From assembly GCA_949317995.1 (NCBI GenBank), contig OX439041.1, forward strand, positions 15,717,501-15,781,500: a stretch of 64,000 nt of DNA, written 5' to 3'. Position numbers and translations under genes: made by a program. Below are positions 7,242 through 17,809 of the stretch, piece after piece; position 1 is the first letter of the stretch; each line of letters starts with the position of its first letter. The notes beneath the pieces are model-generated. The model saw only the letters and a program-made list of their open reading frames with translations, had not been told where the DNA came from and made no database searches. The DNA is from Acholoe squamosa. Lineage: Eukaryota; Annelida; Polychaeta; Phyllodocida; Polynoidae.

Positions 7242-10158
7242 TTACTCATCCGGCTCATTCAGCTCATCACCCATTAACATCATCTTGGACACGTCTTGTA
7301 TCTGCCAAATTCTTGCTTTAAATTTAAGTTTACTTTCACTGTGTTGGACATCAGCTCGGAGATTGTTCCATAACTCAACTCCTCTATATAGCGGCGAGTT
7401 GTTGAATCCCATGTTACGTGCTCTGGGAATGACTATCTTGATCTTTGCCTCGGACCTCATACCTGGCCTTCTGATTTCCTCATCGACCCAATCTGGATTT
7501 CTTGATAATTTGTACATGAAGCTAAGCAATAATTCTTGTCGTCTCCTCATCAGGAGTGGAATATTAGCCCGTTCATGGAGCTCTTCTTCATTAAGATCCA
7601 AACCTCTGAAAAAGATTTTAAGGCCTCTCTTCTGCATTCTGTCCAACTTTTTTAGCAGGCCTTCATTAGCCCCCTCCTAGGCAAAACAAGCGTAATCAAA
7701 AACAGACAAAATGGTGGTTTTATAGACTGTTACAGCAACTTTTTCAGATAACATGTTTCTGAATTTACTGAATCTAAAAAGACAGTGGTTAATTTTATTA
7801 TTTAAATCCTTTAGCGCAGGTTCAAAACTCAATAGACTGTCTAACTTTAGTCCTAAGTAGCAGTAGTTATTCAGGGTTTCAAGTTCTTTGTTATACAAAT
7901 ATAGTTTTTGGCCCCTGTACTTTCGTAACTTTTTGCATGAACCATACCACAAAACTTTGGATTTATCCGTGTTAGCAGTAAGCCTCTTGGTTACTAACCA
8001 GGATTGTAATCGATTTAATGCTGTTTGTAACCTATTGGTTATAGTTTCAATTTTGTTGTTTGAGCTGTATATTACCAAGTCGTCTGCATAAAGATAATGT
8101 TTGCAATCAGCAAGAACATCACTGACATCATATAGTATGAACAAGAGCGGTCCCAATACAGACCCCTGTGGGACACCAAATCGTACTGGGGCTTCATTAG
8201 AAACAAAGGAACCAATTTTAGTATACTGGCTTCTCCCAGTTAAGTAACTCATCAGCCAATTGATAGTTGTGTCATGTAAACCAAGTTGTCCTAAAATTTC
8301 AACAAGATAGGCGTGATTAACACAATCGAACGCCTTACATAGGTCAAGATAACAAACTCCAGTCAAATGGCCTCTATCTCTATTTTCATAGATATCACTC
8401 AGGAGTCTGAAGACTTCATCTGCAGTCCCCAGTCCTGATCGATAACCAAATTGTTTTGCAGAAATAACATTTTTCTTATTTAGAATTTCATTTAAATGGC
8501 AATACATTATTTTTTCCGCAATTTTGGAAGGTACAGGTAATAGTGATATCGGCCGCCAATTGGTGATTAACTTTTTATTACCGGGCTTGGGTATTGGATT
8601 CACCCTTGCCCTTTTCCATTTTTCAGGAAATATGCCACTGGTGAAGCTCAGTTCGTACAACCTAGTAACAGGATCTAACAAAAATAACAGTGCTGTTTTC
8701 AAAATATCACATCTAATACCATCAATTCCGGAAGTTTTGTTAGCATTTATTTCTTTTATGAGCATCTCAACAAAGCCTTTTTCAACTCGCACAGGAATTT
8801 CAGCTGGATCAACAGGTTCAGTCATTAATACACGCTCAGGATAACCATTATCTGTGAAAACTGAAGATAGTTTAGCACCAATATTTGAGAAATAATCATT
8901 TAAATAATTTACAGATTCGTGCTCTGACTTGATAAAACCATCATCACCTATCAATTCTGGAGGGGCAATTTGCACCTCTGGTTTCAAAACTCCATTTAAA
9001 ACTCTCCAGAATCGCTTTGGGTCAGACTTAGCCTCCTCCAGTGCAGACTTGACCTGGTTGGCCTTTAAGTACTCGATAGCCTTATTAATTCTACAACGTA
9101 GCTGCCTGGCTTTATTGAGATAATAATCATCTTTAATTTTCGAAAATATTTCCACATTGTCCTCACGTTCATTTATCATTGACAAGATGTCATGTGTCAT
9201 CCATTTATTTCTTCTGTCCACAATCTCAATTTCAGACCAAGGACAGTACTCATCTAAGTATTCAATTATTAAGTTTTCAATGAATGACCAAGCACCATCG
9301 GGATCATGCAGTTCATAAAAAAACATCCCAGTCTGCCATTATTAGCCACTCTTTGAAAGTTTCTTCATCATAACCTTTGTACTTTCTCGACCAAACTTTC
9401 TTTTTGATATAGTCAACCTTCTCTCTTGTTTTTACAGCAAACACAGGCAGATGATCACTTACTAAAAAATTCAAGACACCAGATGTAATAGACTCATTGT
9501 AATTAGTCAATATATTATCTAAACATGATACAATAATCTTATAGGGTCTAGTGCACTGTTTAATGAGTTTATGATAGCCATTAAATCGGCAAGCATCGAT
9601 TAGCTTTACAGTACTAGGTAGTTTTTCACGCAAGGTATTTATATTTATGTCCCCCATAACTCATTGTTCAAGCCCTTCTTTATCTGCAATTTCCATAACA
9701 CGAGACAAATGTAGAAAAAACTTATCTATCTTGCCAGAAGGAGGTCTATATAGAGTGACCAATTGTAAAGTATGTGTCTTCAAGACTAGATCTAATACTA
9801 GACATTCAATATCTTTGTTACTGCAACTAATGTCATTGCGCATCTTAACATCAAGATTAATGTCATCTCGAATGTAAACTGCTAAACCTCCGCCTTTCTT
9901 TCTTTTTCGGTCCAGCCTGAACAAATTCATGCCTTCCCAGTTTATTAAGTCATCATCATAGTCTTCATGTAACCAAGTTTCACTCATTCCGACTATATCA
10001 GCACCATCTAAATGGTCAAATATTTCCTGCCTTTTGTTAGACATGCTTTGAGTATTTAGATGTACCATTTTCAAGCCCTTCATATTTAGAAAATCGTTTA
10101 ATCGTGTAGTTGTTGCCATTACATAAACAAATACAAGTAGACAATAATTTATATACAA
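7242..10158 (-). pseudogene. Non-LTR retrotransposon ORF2: APE-type endonuclease and reverse transcriptase
   Basis: Reading from 10158 down: an APE-like endonuclease starts at LKMVHLNTQSMSNKR, with ETWL (catalytic Glu), the GGGLAVYIRD strand, then MGDININ and SDHLPV (catalytic Asp/His). The RT follows with NWRPISLLPV, QFGYRSGLGTAD, Y-LDLCKAFD, GVPQGSVLGPLLF and the catalytic YADD at about residues 413-416 of the 549-residue block. The C-terminal segment ends in a WNNL-type region. Three lesions: TGA at 9661-9663, one extra T in the T7 run (9317-9323), and TAG at 7677-7679. All other sequence is collinear, so the copy is moderately young. The domain order and RT motifs fit the jockey/CR1 group. 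Confidence 0.9.
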
Positions 10159-11334
10159 AAAATAAAGAATTATAAATTAAAATAAAGGAGCCCCTGGCTA
10201 AATTCTAGCCAGAGGCTCAGATATCCACCAACAGAAATAAACAACTTAATGTTCTGTGGGTGGAATACAACAAGAGAGAGGGAGCTAATACCAAGTTAAT
10301 TATAAGATAATCTCAGCTCCGTGACAAAAGATAAAAAACCATGCATATGCAATATTGTGTTGTGTCAATGAGTAAGTAAACTCTGGGTTATTAACTTAGA
10401 TTTCTATATATTATTGCATCTTATCAAATCAGTAAATTAGTTAAATGAATTACAAATAAGCATCTAAAGGAGGAGGGAAATAAAGTTAAAGTTAGAGGTT
10501 CAAAAAGGTTTAAGCCCTTGGTTATTTTGATTCTAGTATAGAATATTTTCTTAGTCATGTAGAATTACATGAAACGTTAGGGATTAATATTGATAAATTA
10601 ATTCATAAGTTACTACTAATGAAGTGTTAGTTAGCTCACCCAGTTTTACCGGACCTTGTACTAGTTTGATCATAGATCTTATCCATGTATTCGTAGCTCT
10701 CTGAGACACCACAATGCACCCACTGTAATCTTTCCACCGTCACCAGTAGTAATGTTCTTACCTACAAATAGAATAGATCAAAAATTACAATACATCAATA
10801 ACAGTGACACATTTTTCAATTATGAACCGATCAGCGATTTAATTAGCATTTCATTGTATCATGCCATTCAAGTGACAAAAAACTGTAGACAAAAATAATA
10901 CAGAAGTAGTACACGAGTAAATATATGTACCCATGCTTAATTAACACTAAGCGACCAAGAACATAGACCACCCTTTGTATAATCATCAATGTACCAACGC
11001 CAGCTTGACTAAGCTTACAATGAGTGAAGTATGCATTTCTTTTATCGAAAGTTCCACTCTCAAATTTGGATGTGCTATGTGCATAAATTGCAACATATTG
11101 CCTAGGGTAGAAAAACAGGTCTTTTTTAGAAAGTTCAGATATTCTATGAACTTATCAAGTGGTCATAGTAGTCATAGTAGGTGCAATCCTAACGAATTGC
11201 TCCCAAGACAACCAGTCAGGTATCCCTTGTCTTTGTCAATTATAGAAAAGGTGTATTAGGTGCAATCCTCACAAATTGCTCCCAAGACAACCAGTCAGTC
11301 AATGAACTTGTGTTATAATCTTATGGACAAATGC
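10159..11334. other. Non-coding interval between SGNH ORF and endonuclease-RT ORF
   Basis: AT-rich, with no convincing coding sequence on either strand. It contains a hairpin at about 10188-10218 (TGGCTA/TAGCCA stem) and an imperfect direct repeat of about 45 bp (GTGCAATCCT...CCAAGACAACCAGTCAG) at about 11180-11220 and 11261-11300. If ORF1, the hydrolase ORF and ORF2 belong to one element, this is its inter-ORF region, unusually long; otherwise two elements meet here. Confidence 0.4.
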
Positions 11335-12141
11335 TCAGCCTAAGCACATTTTATTTATCTGAGCAGTCACCTCGTCCCATTCATACTCATCATCTTCTTC
11401 ATCTTCCATTACATCATCAGCTCCAGATTGAGCTATATCCATCTTTTCATTCTCAACCTTCTCAGGCGGCAGGATTTTTTTGACTACATGGGCAATACGT
11501 GCTGCTAGTTCCTTCTTAACATCATCTGTGGCATGTAGGCCATCTCTCATTTTTTTAGGGCCATATTGGCATAAGAATTTCGGGGCTTTGCCAACCTTTC
11601 TCCCTTTCTTGCCCCGATTCCACATGTTTTTGTGGAATACAGTGTGCAGCTTGATGGTGGGCATTTTGTAGATGGTGTTGAGATATTGCACATCTCCCTT
11701 TAGGAGTTTGATGCTCCTATTCAATGCAGGCTGATTGGGATCTGGCAAGCTCTTGTGGTTGAATTTCTGAAGGTCCATGCCGAATATTGTACAAATAACA
11801 TATTTGGTTTCAGGATGTTGTTTATTCAAGACCTGTAACATCCGGCTTAGCCTGACTGAGACTACCGCCCTACAAGTGACAGCATCAATGTCAGGGAAGT
11901 AGATGTCACGTTTCCCATGAATATAGCGCTGCGCTGTAACATCAGAAGCTCCGGCCATGAACACGACCAGGTCATAAGCCTCAGTGTCAAGTTTTTTCAG
12001 CACTTTATCCTGAATTGTAGCAATGGGCCATGATTTATGAGCACACTCACCAACTTCATAATTTTCGGCATCATCTAGAGCGTCAGCTACCAGAACCCCC
12101 ATTCCTTCACCACGGGAGTCCCCGGACAATAGTACCGACAT
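11335..12141 (-). CDS. SGNH/GDSL-type hydrolase ORF associated with a non-LTR retrotransposon
   Basis: An intact 268-residue ORF; the ATG at 12141 is preferred to the GTG at 12153. Block I is SGDSRGEG with the nucleophile at S9. Block III is G64-A-S-D, with Ser in place of the usual Asn. Block V is D200-G-L-H203, supplying catalytic Asp and His. The C-terminus is basic and then strongly acidic (EDEEDDEYEWDE). Esterase domains of this fold are known in ORF1 of CR1-like retrotransposons. Here the ORF follows the NADAR ORF after 96 bases with four stops in frame, so it is a separate ORF. It is the least damaged part of the element. Substrate is unknown; lipid or carbohydrate ester hydrolysis is the family activity. 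Confidence 0.72.
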   Translation of the reverse strand: MSVLLSGDSRGEGMGVLVADALDDAENYEVGECAHKSWPIATIQDKVLKKLDTEAYDLVVFMAGASDVTAQRYIHGKRDIYFPDIDAVTCRAVVSVRLSRMLQVLNKQHPETKYVICTIFGMDLQKFNHKSLPDPNQPALNRSIKLLKGDVQYLNTIYKMPTIKLHTVFHKNMWNRGKKGRKVGKAPKFLCQYGPKKMRDGLHATDDVKKELAARIAHVVKKILPPEKVENEKMDIAQSGADDVMEDEEDDEYEWDEVTAQINKMCLG

Positions 12142-12237
12142 TTCGACCTTCACCTAAAACTGTAGTGACAGATTATTGCATTCAAGATAGAAGCAACACT
12201 GAGCAGTAGTTATTTGATACACACTAAATTATTAACT

Positions 12238-12915
12238 TCAGGTCTGACTATAGAATTCTCTTACACGCATCACGATCTTCCCGTGCAAATTCTTCCCCGG
12301 GAACTTATCTTCAGTTTCATACTTTGCATTGTTTACAGTGCTCCATGGCCAACCTGAGGCCCACTTGTCCGAGCCAGTTCCCTCTATTAATAGCCTCAAC
12401 CTAGTGTTTAATAAGTCTTGCATTATTTCTTTATTCTGCCCATATTTAGCTTTGATCAAGTCCTCCATAAGGGAGGGTTCGAGATCCAGAAACGGGTGAT
12501 TCATTGGGATTTTTTTGGAGTCACCTTTCAACTTGATCGAACGTGGATTTGTCATTGAGAGCACTTCTCGGGCTTCCGCCGGATGACCTAGCTCTAATAA
12601 TCTGACATGGAAATACCCTTGTTCTACACTATTGTAGGTGTATTTGATGCCTTTGTGAATAAACTCAAGTTTGCATGGGAACCAATTTGAAAAGTGTGCA
12701 TTAACGCCTTGGTAAACTATGCCCATTTTGGTGTGTAGGATGCGAGTTTCTCCATCTGTTTTGTTTGACCGCCTCTTAGCAGGTTTTCCCTTGATTCAGG
12801 GTTCATAAGGGGTGTGTGCAACTTTGTGCTCGTCCGGGATACTAGAGAGAGATGTGTAGTCATAGGATGTACCTTCAATATTTATACCATCCTTATCAGT
12901 ACCTGCCGTAAGACC
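12238..12915 (-). pseudogene. NADAR (YbiA-like N-glycosidase) domain at the C-terminus of retrotransposon ORF1
   Basis: The domain is intact from ATG 12726 (162 residues). Visible NADAR features: F12-S-N near the start, S-V-E35-Q where the family has its conserved S/T-x-E-Q/H, K-A-K-Y-G-Q-N at 92-98, LLNT at 105-108, IEG and W122-A-S-G-W. Bacterial YbiA and related proteins cleave N-glycosidic bonds of ribosylated pyrimidine intermediates, and other NADAR enzymes act on ADP-ribosylated substrates. The same frame continues upstream past one TGA (12796-12798) through a hydrophilic linker to the A10 run at 12916-12925; removing one A would join it to the RRM. The usual L1 ORF1 C-terminal domain is not seen, and NADAR sits in its place. 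Whether it is catalytic is unknown. Confidence 0.7.
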
Positions 12916-13309
12916 TTTTTTTTTTGGCAGCTGCTACAATAGCTCTGCCATGCTTTTTGGCATCTCACATCTCTCTTGACTCATCCAAGGCAAAGCCAAT
13001 CCTTGTTTTCATTTGCTTCCCTATTTCATTCAACTGCCATCTTATTGCCAGTATGGCTGACTTGATGGCAATGTTACTACAACACACCATTATGGGCACC
13101 TTTTCTATTGGTGGTTCCTCACCTTCTTGGACCTCAATGGGTTTTTTCATCCTAACAATCTCCACAAAATCTCCATCATTACAACGGATGTCTAGTTTTC
13201 TGAATAAGTCATACAGAACAGGCAATAGTTTCTGATTTTGTCTTGACCATAAGCCATATATGACCACATTCCTTTCGGGGGAGCTGGTGGCATGCTTAAC
13301 AGTTCTCAT
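12916..13309 (-). pseudogene. L1-ORF1-like RRM segment of retrotransposon ORF1
   Basis: The 114-residue frame reads ERNVVIYGLW, then LYDLFRKLDIRCNDGDFVEIVRM, then IMVCCSN and a run of about 30 residues ending IGFALDESREM. This is the beta-alpha-beta pattern of the RRM in L1-type ORF1 proteins, which bind element RNA. A TGA at 12965-12967 interrupts it; the frame then continues as DAKKHGRAIVAAAKKK into the A10 run. The coiled coil lies upstream and the NADAR domain downstream. Confidence 0.6.
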
Positions 13310-13320
13310 ATTTGTCAGGA

Positions 13321-13991
13321 CTTGGCTGTTAAAAGTTCACCAGTCTGTCTTGTTAACTCGATGAGATTTTTCTCATTTAGATTGACCTTGCCCTTTATCT
13401 CATTTTCTACACTGTTTAAGGAGTCTCCAATCTTTTTGACCTCTTGGGTAATTCTATTGTGAACATTGGTACTAGCAGTGCCAACAGAATTTTGAATTGT
13501 TTTGATTTCCTGATTTAGTTTCGAGTCAAGGCTGTCTACCCTGAGGTCAACTTTTTTTACTAACTCTCTAAGAGTTTCTTCTAGTCTTTTGAATCTACCA
13601 TCATTGTCTTCCTGTTTGTCATCAATCTCCCCTTCTAACCTGATTATATCCTTCCGTCTGTCTAATAGGAGTGCTCATGTCTGGTCGAGTCAGCTTTGAG
13701 TCCCGTCACTTTGGTCTCTAAGTCAGAGTGAGATTGTTCAATATTTTCTAATCTGTCAAGCAAGCCAGTGTTGTGGACCTCTAGGAGTTTTGCCATTTGC
13801 TGCAGCATGTCTGTTTTGAAGTCATTCATTTGGTTTCGTTGCTCCCTGACTAGTTCTACTTTCAATTCATTCATTTGCTCCTTTTCTATTACAACCGATA
13901 TTCCCAGTGTTTCAGATACTTTTCCTTCAACATTTTGCCTGTTGCTGTTCCTCATCCCTGAGTCCTTGTATGAACTGAGGTAATAGGTCAT
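13321..13991 (-). pseudogene. Coiled-coil segment of retrotransposon ORF1
   Basis: Two overlapping frames together give about 220 residues rich in Glu, Lys, Leu and Gln with heptad spacing: EKEQMNELKVELVREQRNQM, LLEVHNTGLLDRLENIEQ, then after a frame change near 13680 IIRLEGEIDDKQED, RLEETLRELVKKVDLRVDSL and NSVENEIKGKVNLNEKNL. Such coiled coils trimerise ORF1 proteins ahead of the RRM. The upstream limit touches gag sequence at about 13930, so the true ORF1 start is lost or shared with that junction. Confidence 0.55.
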
Positions 13992-14755
13992 TAATGAAGT
14001 ATTCCTTATTCAGACCAACACTAGGACGGGCTTTATGCAGTAGGGTCTGCAGCTCGAATCTGAAAGCCCTAAAAGCCTCATGAAGCTTTTGGGTTTGTTT
14101 CTTGAAAACCATCATAGGGTCCTCGGTCACCAAGTTATACCTATATACTTATTGAATTGTTATACTTATTATTGTACAAGTTGCACTGTCGGACCAATAA
14201 GCGTCCCCCTGCTGCAGTATAAATAAACAAATTTGAATTGAATTTGAATTAAATTACACTTGAAAACTCTACCAAATCTGTGAATTTGCCACGTTCGTTG
14301 TAGACCTCATTCCATTTTACCACTGCAATTTTTTCTGGCCAGGCCTTCAAACATCTGACCAAGTGTGGCAGTGCATCTTCAGGAAACCACGCGTTACAAC
14401 GCATGTCATCCGTAAAATTCGAAAAACCATTCCTTCCATGTGGTAGTACCGTCTTAGAATTTGGGAATGATGGCAACTCTTCGAGCAGCATTGCTGGTGC
14501 GTATCAATTTACCCACTTGTCTAACGCTCCAGTCCCGAATCGTTTCCTCGTTATGAGTACACCCTTAAGTGTTCGAAGATCGATTCAGCAGATTATCGAG
14601 GGTGGCTCGGGATCGCCTCCTGTTTCCAGAAGATTCCCCAGTGGCACCTGTCTTTCCATTATTGGGCCTTGGAGCTTCCGGGCCCGACGTACCTCCTGTT
14701 GCTCCATGGTTCTGATTGGTTCTGGTTCTGGTTCTGATTCTGATTCTCATTGTCC
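13927..14755 (-). pseudogene. Ty3-type gag, interrupted by a LINE 3' tail
   Basis: Two pieces in the same direction, 14491-14249 and 14133-13927. The first has WFPEDALPHLVRCLKAW and LVEFSS, the second FKKQTQKLHEAFRAFRFELQ and LLPQFIQGLRDEE. These fit the W...AL..L and F...L...A.P....F..GL layout of retrotransposon gag. A + strand LINE tail separates them. Upstream, the probable gag start is an ATG at about 14755 followed by an Asn/Gln-rich stretch from a degenerate GGTTCT-type repeat, and that ATG coincides with the end of the R1 repeat. Assignment rests on pattern only. Confidence 0.5.
14136..14248 (+). mobile_element. 5'-truncated LINE 3' tail inserted in gag
   Basis: About 110 bp ending in ATAAATAAACAAATTTGAATT and further GAATT units, the kind of tail made by CR1/RTE-like LINEs. 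It carries the GGACCAATAAGCGTCCCCCTGCTGCAGTATAAATAAA-type 3' end and splits a gag frame (VEFSS / LVTEDP). No clear target duplication was found. Confidence 0.55.
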
Positions 14756-15390
14756 ATTAGTGCATGAGTCTTTGATGTCCATGGGGGCACATAGACCGCC
14801 CCTATGTTCAGTGCGGCTCTCCTTTGTCTTGGTCAGTATGGTATCTTCAACCATTCATAACTCAGCGATCCATGCACCTGCATGCTTGCCACTGCACATG
14901 CCCAGAGATGATCCTGTCAGCTACCTGTAGCCTGCCGTGCATGTGCACCAGTCGCTTTGGTGCATCTGTGGCGCACTGAGAGCTACAAACAGGCCTAGCA
15001 CTGTTAATAAGACCATGGGGTGTGCCATGGCAGACGCATGCAGGCCTTGTCCTTTATCCAGGCTATGACGTTCTGCGTTGGTGTCAGCCCCGTCATAAGT
15101 TCATGACATGTGACACTTAACGTCTTTTGTCCCCCTATAGCGCCTTAGCGGGTCACTGAACTGTGACCAGCATTGCATATTGTCCATTAACATTTATGTG
15201 CATCATTGTGTATGTGCAGTGAACCGTGAGGTCGCACATTTTGTCCATTAACATATATGCATTATTTTACATGTTCAAAGAACCATGAGGTTGGTCACTC
15301 TGGTCCCTTACATTATATATTCCCATAACTGGTGATCAGTTGACCATGAATGCTCTCCTATAGTTTTATATGCACATATGCCTCATATTA
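14756..15390 (-). repeat. R1 repeat copy, probable Ty3-type LTR/leader
   Basis: The stretch matches 31970-32640 (opposite orientation) and 35660-36055 (same orientation). Shared blocks include GAGTCTTTG-TGTCC-TGGGGG, GTCAGCTACCTGTAGC and the TGG-GCAC-GAGAGCT region. It ends where the candidate gag ATG begins, which suggests an LTR plus leader. Positions 15080-15380 contain three degenerate repeats of a GTCCATTAACAT...GTGAACCGTGAGGT unit about 80 bp long, shared with 31990-32170. Confidence 0.5.
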
Positions 15391-17686
15391 TATACATTTA
15401 TATATTCTTATGTTGCAATTTATGGTATTAATAAATACTTGGTAACAATAGGATATGCATGCCTAGCTCTACCGGTAATAGATTGATCAGGTGTCAGCAG
15501 AGGTATCTATTGAAATGCTAATGAATAGTTCTGAAAAGACTTGAAAAGTAGACCATTTTGATTCTTGAGAGTTCTTGAGATAATTATGTTGCTCTGTACA
15601 AACAAGACCAAATAAGATATCATCATCAACTGAACTTGACAATGTTGGCTTTGTGTGAATTTTGACTTCAAGTGTATATTGAAATGAGTAATCAGTGTCA
15701 ATGTAAACCCTATAAGCAAAACTTTCTCCAATGATTCAGCAATGCAGCAATGCATCATGGCTACTCTTGCCTGTTGTCAAGGATCGAGGAATGGCAGCAT
15801 GATACATAAGGCCTAAAAAAAAGGTTTGTTTCCAGTTACCCAACCGACCCTAGGAAAACAGGGCCAATCCTGAAATGATTATTTTTATTTTGTGATTTTT
15901 TTACATTTTTTGGTTACTTTTAGGCATTTTTCATGTATTTTTTTTATCTTTTTTCATCAATTTTTCGTGGAGCTTATCTAGGCCCTCATCTATTGGTATA
16001 CAGTTAATAACATTTATTCATATATTTTACATGTGCTTCACATTTCTTGTGTTTTTCTATTCCAATGTAAAATCATAGAATCCAACATGTTTGCATATGC
16101 ATTTCTATACAAAATAAAAAAAAAATAACAAGCTCTTGCCGGGAGGGTTGTGAAAGAAAAGAAAAAAAAACTCAGAATGTGTAAAGCATGACATCGGGGT
16201 TAAACATTCATACTATGATAGGCTTACTCCCGGGGGCTTACTGGTGACACAATTAAAATTACAATTATGTTTATTCACATCCTCATCAGAGGTAAAGGAG
16301 AGAAAATAAGAAAAGAAATCAGCTCTAGCTGACTGTTACAATGGCTTCACTGAATTACAAGCATAACATATCAAGTGTGATAATAGGTTTACCTGTAAAT
16401 GAATCAAATATTTAATAGAAATGGATCAACTTAGTGCCATACTATGTACATTTGAAGTGAAACACAAAAGTACTACTGGTAATACTTCATCCAGCAGATG
16501 TGAGGGCCAGGCAAATCTGGCAGAACCAATAAATAAGTCTTTTTAACACCGGTGATCACCATGTCCACTAGTATATGGTGTGAAGACGGTATGAGATATA
16601 GTAGCACTAAACTAACTATCTATCTAATTTGACTAGTGTGTCCTAATGGCAATATGAAGTATAGTACCCAACTGTAGCCTTCCAACTTATATTTATCCAT
16701 CATGGCAAGATTGGCAGGTCACAGTTACATTATGCTGTGAGCTATTATTGCGTAGACTTTTTCCTGCTTGTTCACTTCATATTGTTCTTTTTTCTTGGGG
16801 CTATCCTCTTTGTGGGTTTTACTTTTCCATGACAATTGCACAAAATTTGGATAAGTGTGTAAGAACAATGGGATTTTTGTTATTTAAAAGATCCACCATA
16901 GTCATTGTACTTACGTGGTGGTATGTTATCGGCAAGAAGTAATGCTTGGTCATGGTCAAAAGCTTGACAATGAAAAAATGTAATGAAATTCATCCCCAAT
17001 GTCATCATTCTTACACTCTTACAGGGAGCACTTTCTTAGGGAATACTTAATACCAGCGTATCTCCCAGTTACCACAGGGAGGTAGTGATTCCCACACCAA
17101 AATCAACACAAGGGGCCTAAGTACTTTTGGATAAGGTTAAGCAGGTATGATTCAAGATTAAGCTTAGTTTTGAAGATTCTCTAATTGTAACAGTGTCCAG
17201 AGCCCATTACATTACTGTGCCAATCCTGATATTCAATGTCAGTGAGTCTTCTTTTAACTTTGACACAGGGGTTTTAAAAAATCGACAGTTTCCCCACAAA
17301 GTGCCAAGGGCTAGCAAACTGATGGGAGCCTAATTGATAGTATTAATAAGGCATAGACCTAGGAAGGGGCTGCTTTCTCACACTATATTCCGACTTAGCG
17401 GATTGTCCAATGGGCGGCGCCATTGCTGAAGCTTGTTCCCAGCTCTCATCACTGATAACAGCGATCTGATGGGTACTACTGCCCCTTCCCCACTAATTTA
17501 CTATGATTACTAAGATTAATGCAAAAATGGAGGTAGGGGAATGGGTAAAGACACATCTATCATTGGCCCAATTTTCTTTTAGCCCAGACGTTTTCTCCGG
17601 GGGTTTCTCTGTAACAGCACATTGGTTGCGCTTGTTCTATTCTTCAGTCACGCTAGTTCCCATGCAACCAGCTACAGATCTAGGGT
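15391..17686. other. No gene seen; AT-rich with dispersed repeat pieces
   Basis: Short spurious frames only. Around 15795-15900 is a piece ending in T-rich sequence (AAGGTTTGTTTCCAGTTACC) that resembles 31885-31960 and is probably a dispersed repeat. No other structure is supported. Confidence 0.5.
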
Positions 17687-17755
17687 GTGATGTCACACAG
17701 CGTTGGGCATTACGTCACACAGCCTGTGATACGTCACACATGACGTCACACACCA
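17687..17755. promoter_or_regulatory. Cluster of four CRE/ATF-like TGAyGTCA-type sites
   Basis: Four related motifs in 62 bp: TGATGTCACAC (17688), TTACGTCACAC (about 17710), ATACGTCACAC (about 17729) and the full palindrome TGACGTCA (17741-17748), each followed by ACAC. CREB/ATF proteins bind TGACGTCA. The site could be a degenerate tandem repeat rather than an enhancer; no gene is recognised nearby. Confidence 0.35.
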
Positions 17756-17809
17756 TCATTGCAAAACCGAAAACATAATAGGAGTTACACTGAGAAAATT
17801 CTTCCTGAC

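Larger units (their letters stand above)
7242..13991 (-). mobile_element. Degenerate non-LTR retrotransposon with NADAR and SGNH modules
   Basis: All parts are on the minus strand in a plausible LINE order: coiled coil, RRM, NADAR, SGNH hydrolase, endonuclease-RT. The unusually long gap at 10159-11334 leaves open whether ORF2 belongs to the same insertion. No 5' end, poly-A tail or target duplication was identified. Confidence 0.55.

Noticed and set aside
14565..14750. Arg/Thr-Asn/Gln-rich frame as an independent gene
   Set aside because: The start is a degenerate GGTTCT-type simple repeat and the rest leads into gag; treated as gag 5' sequence.
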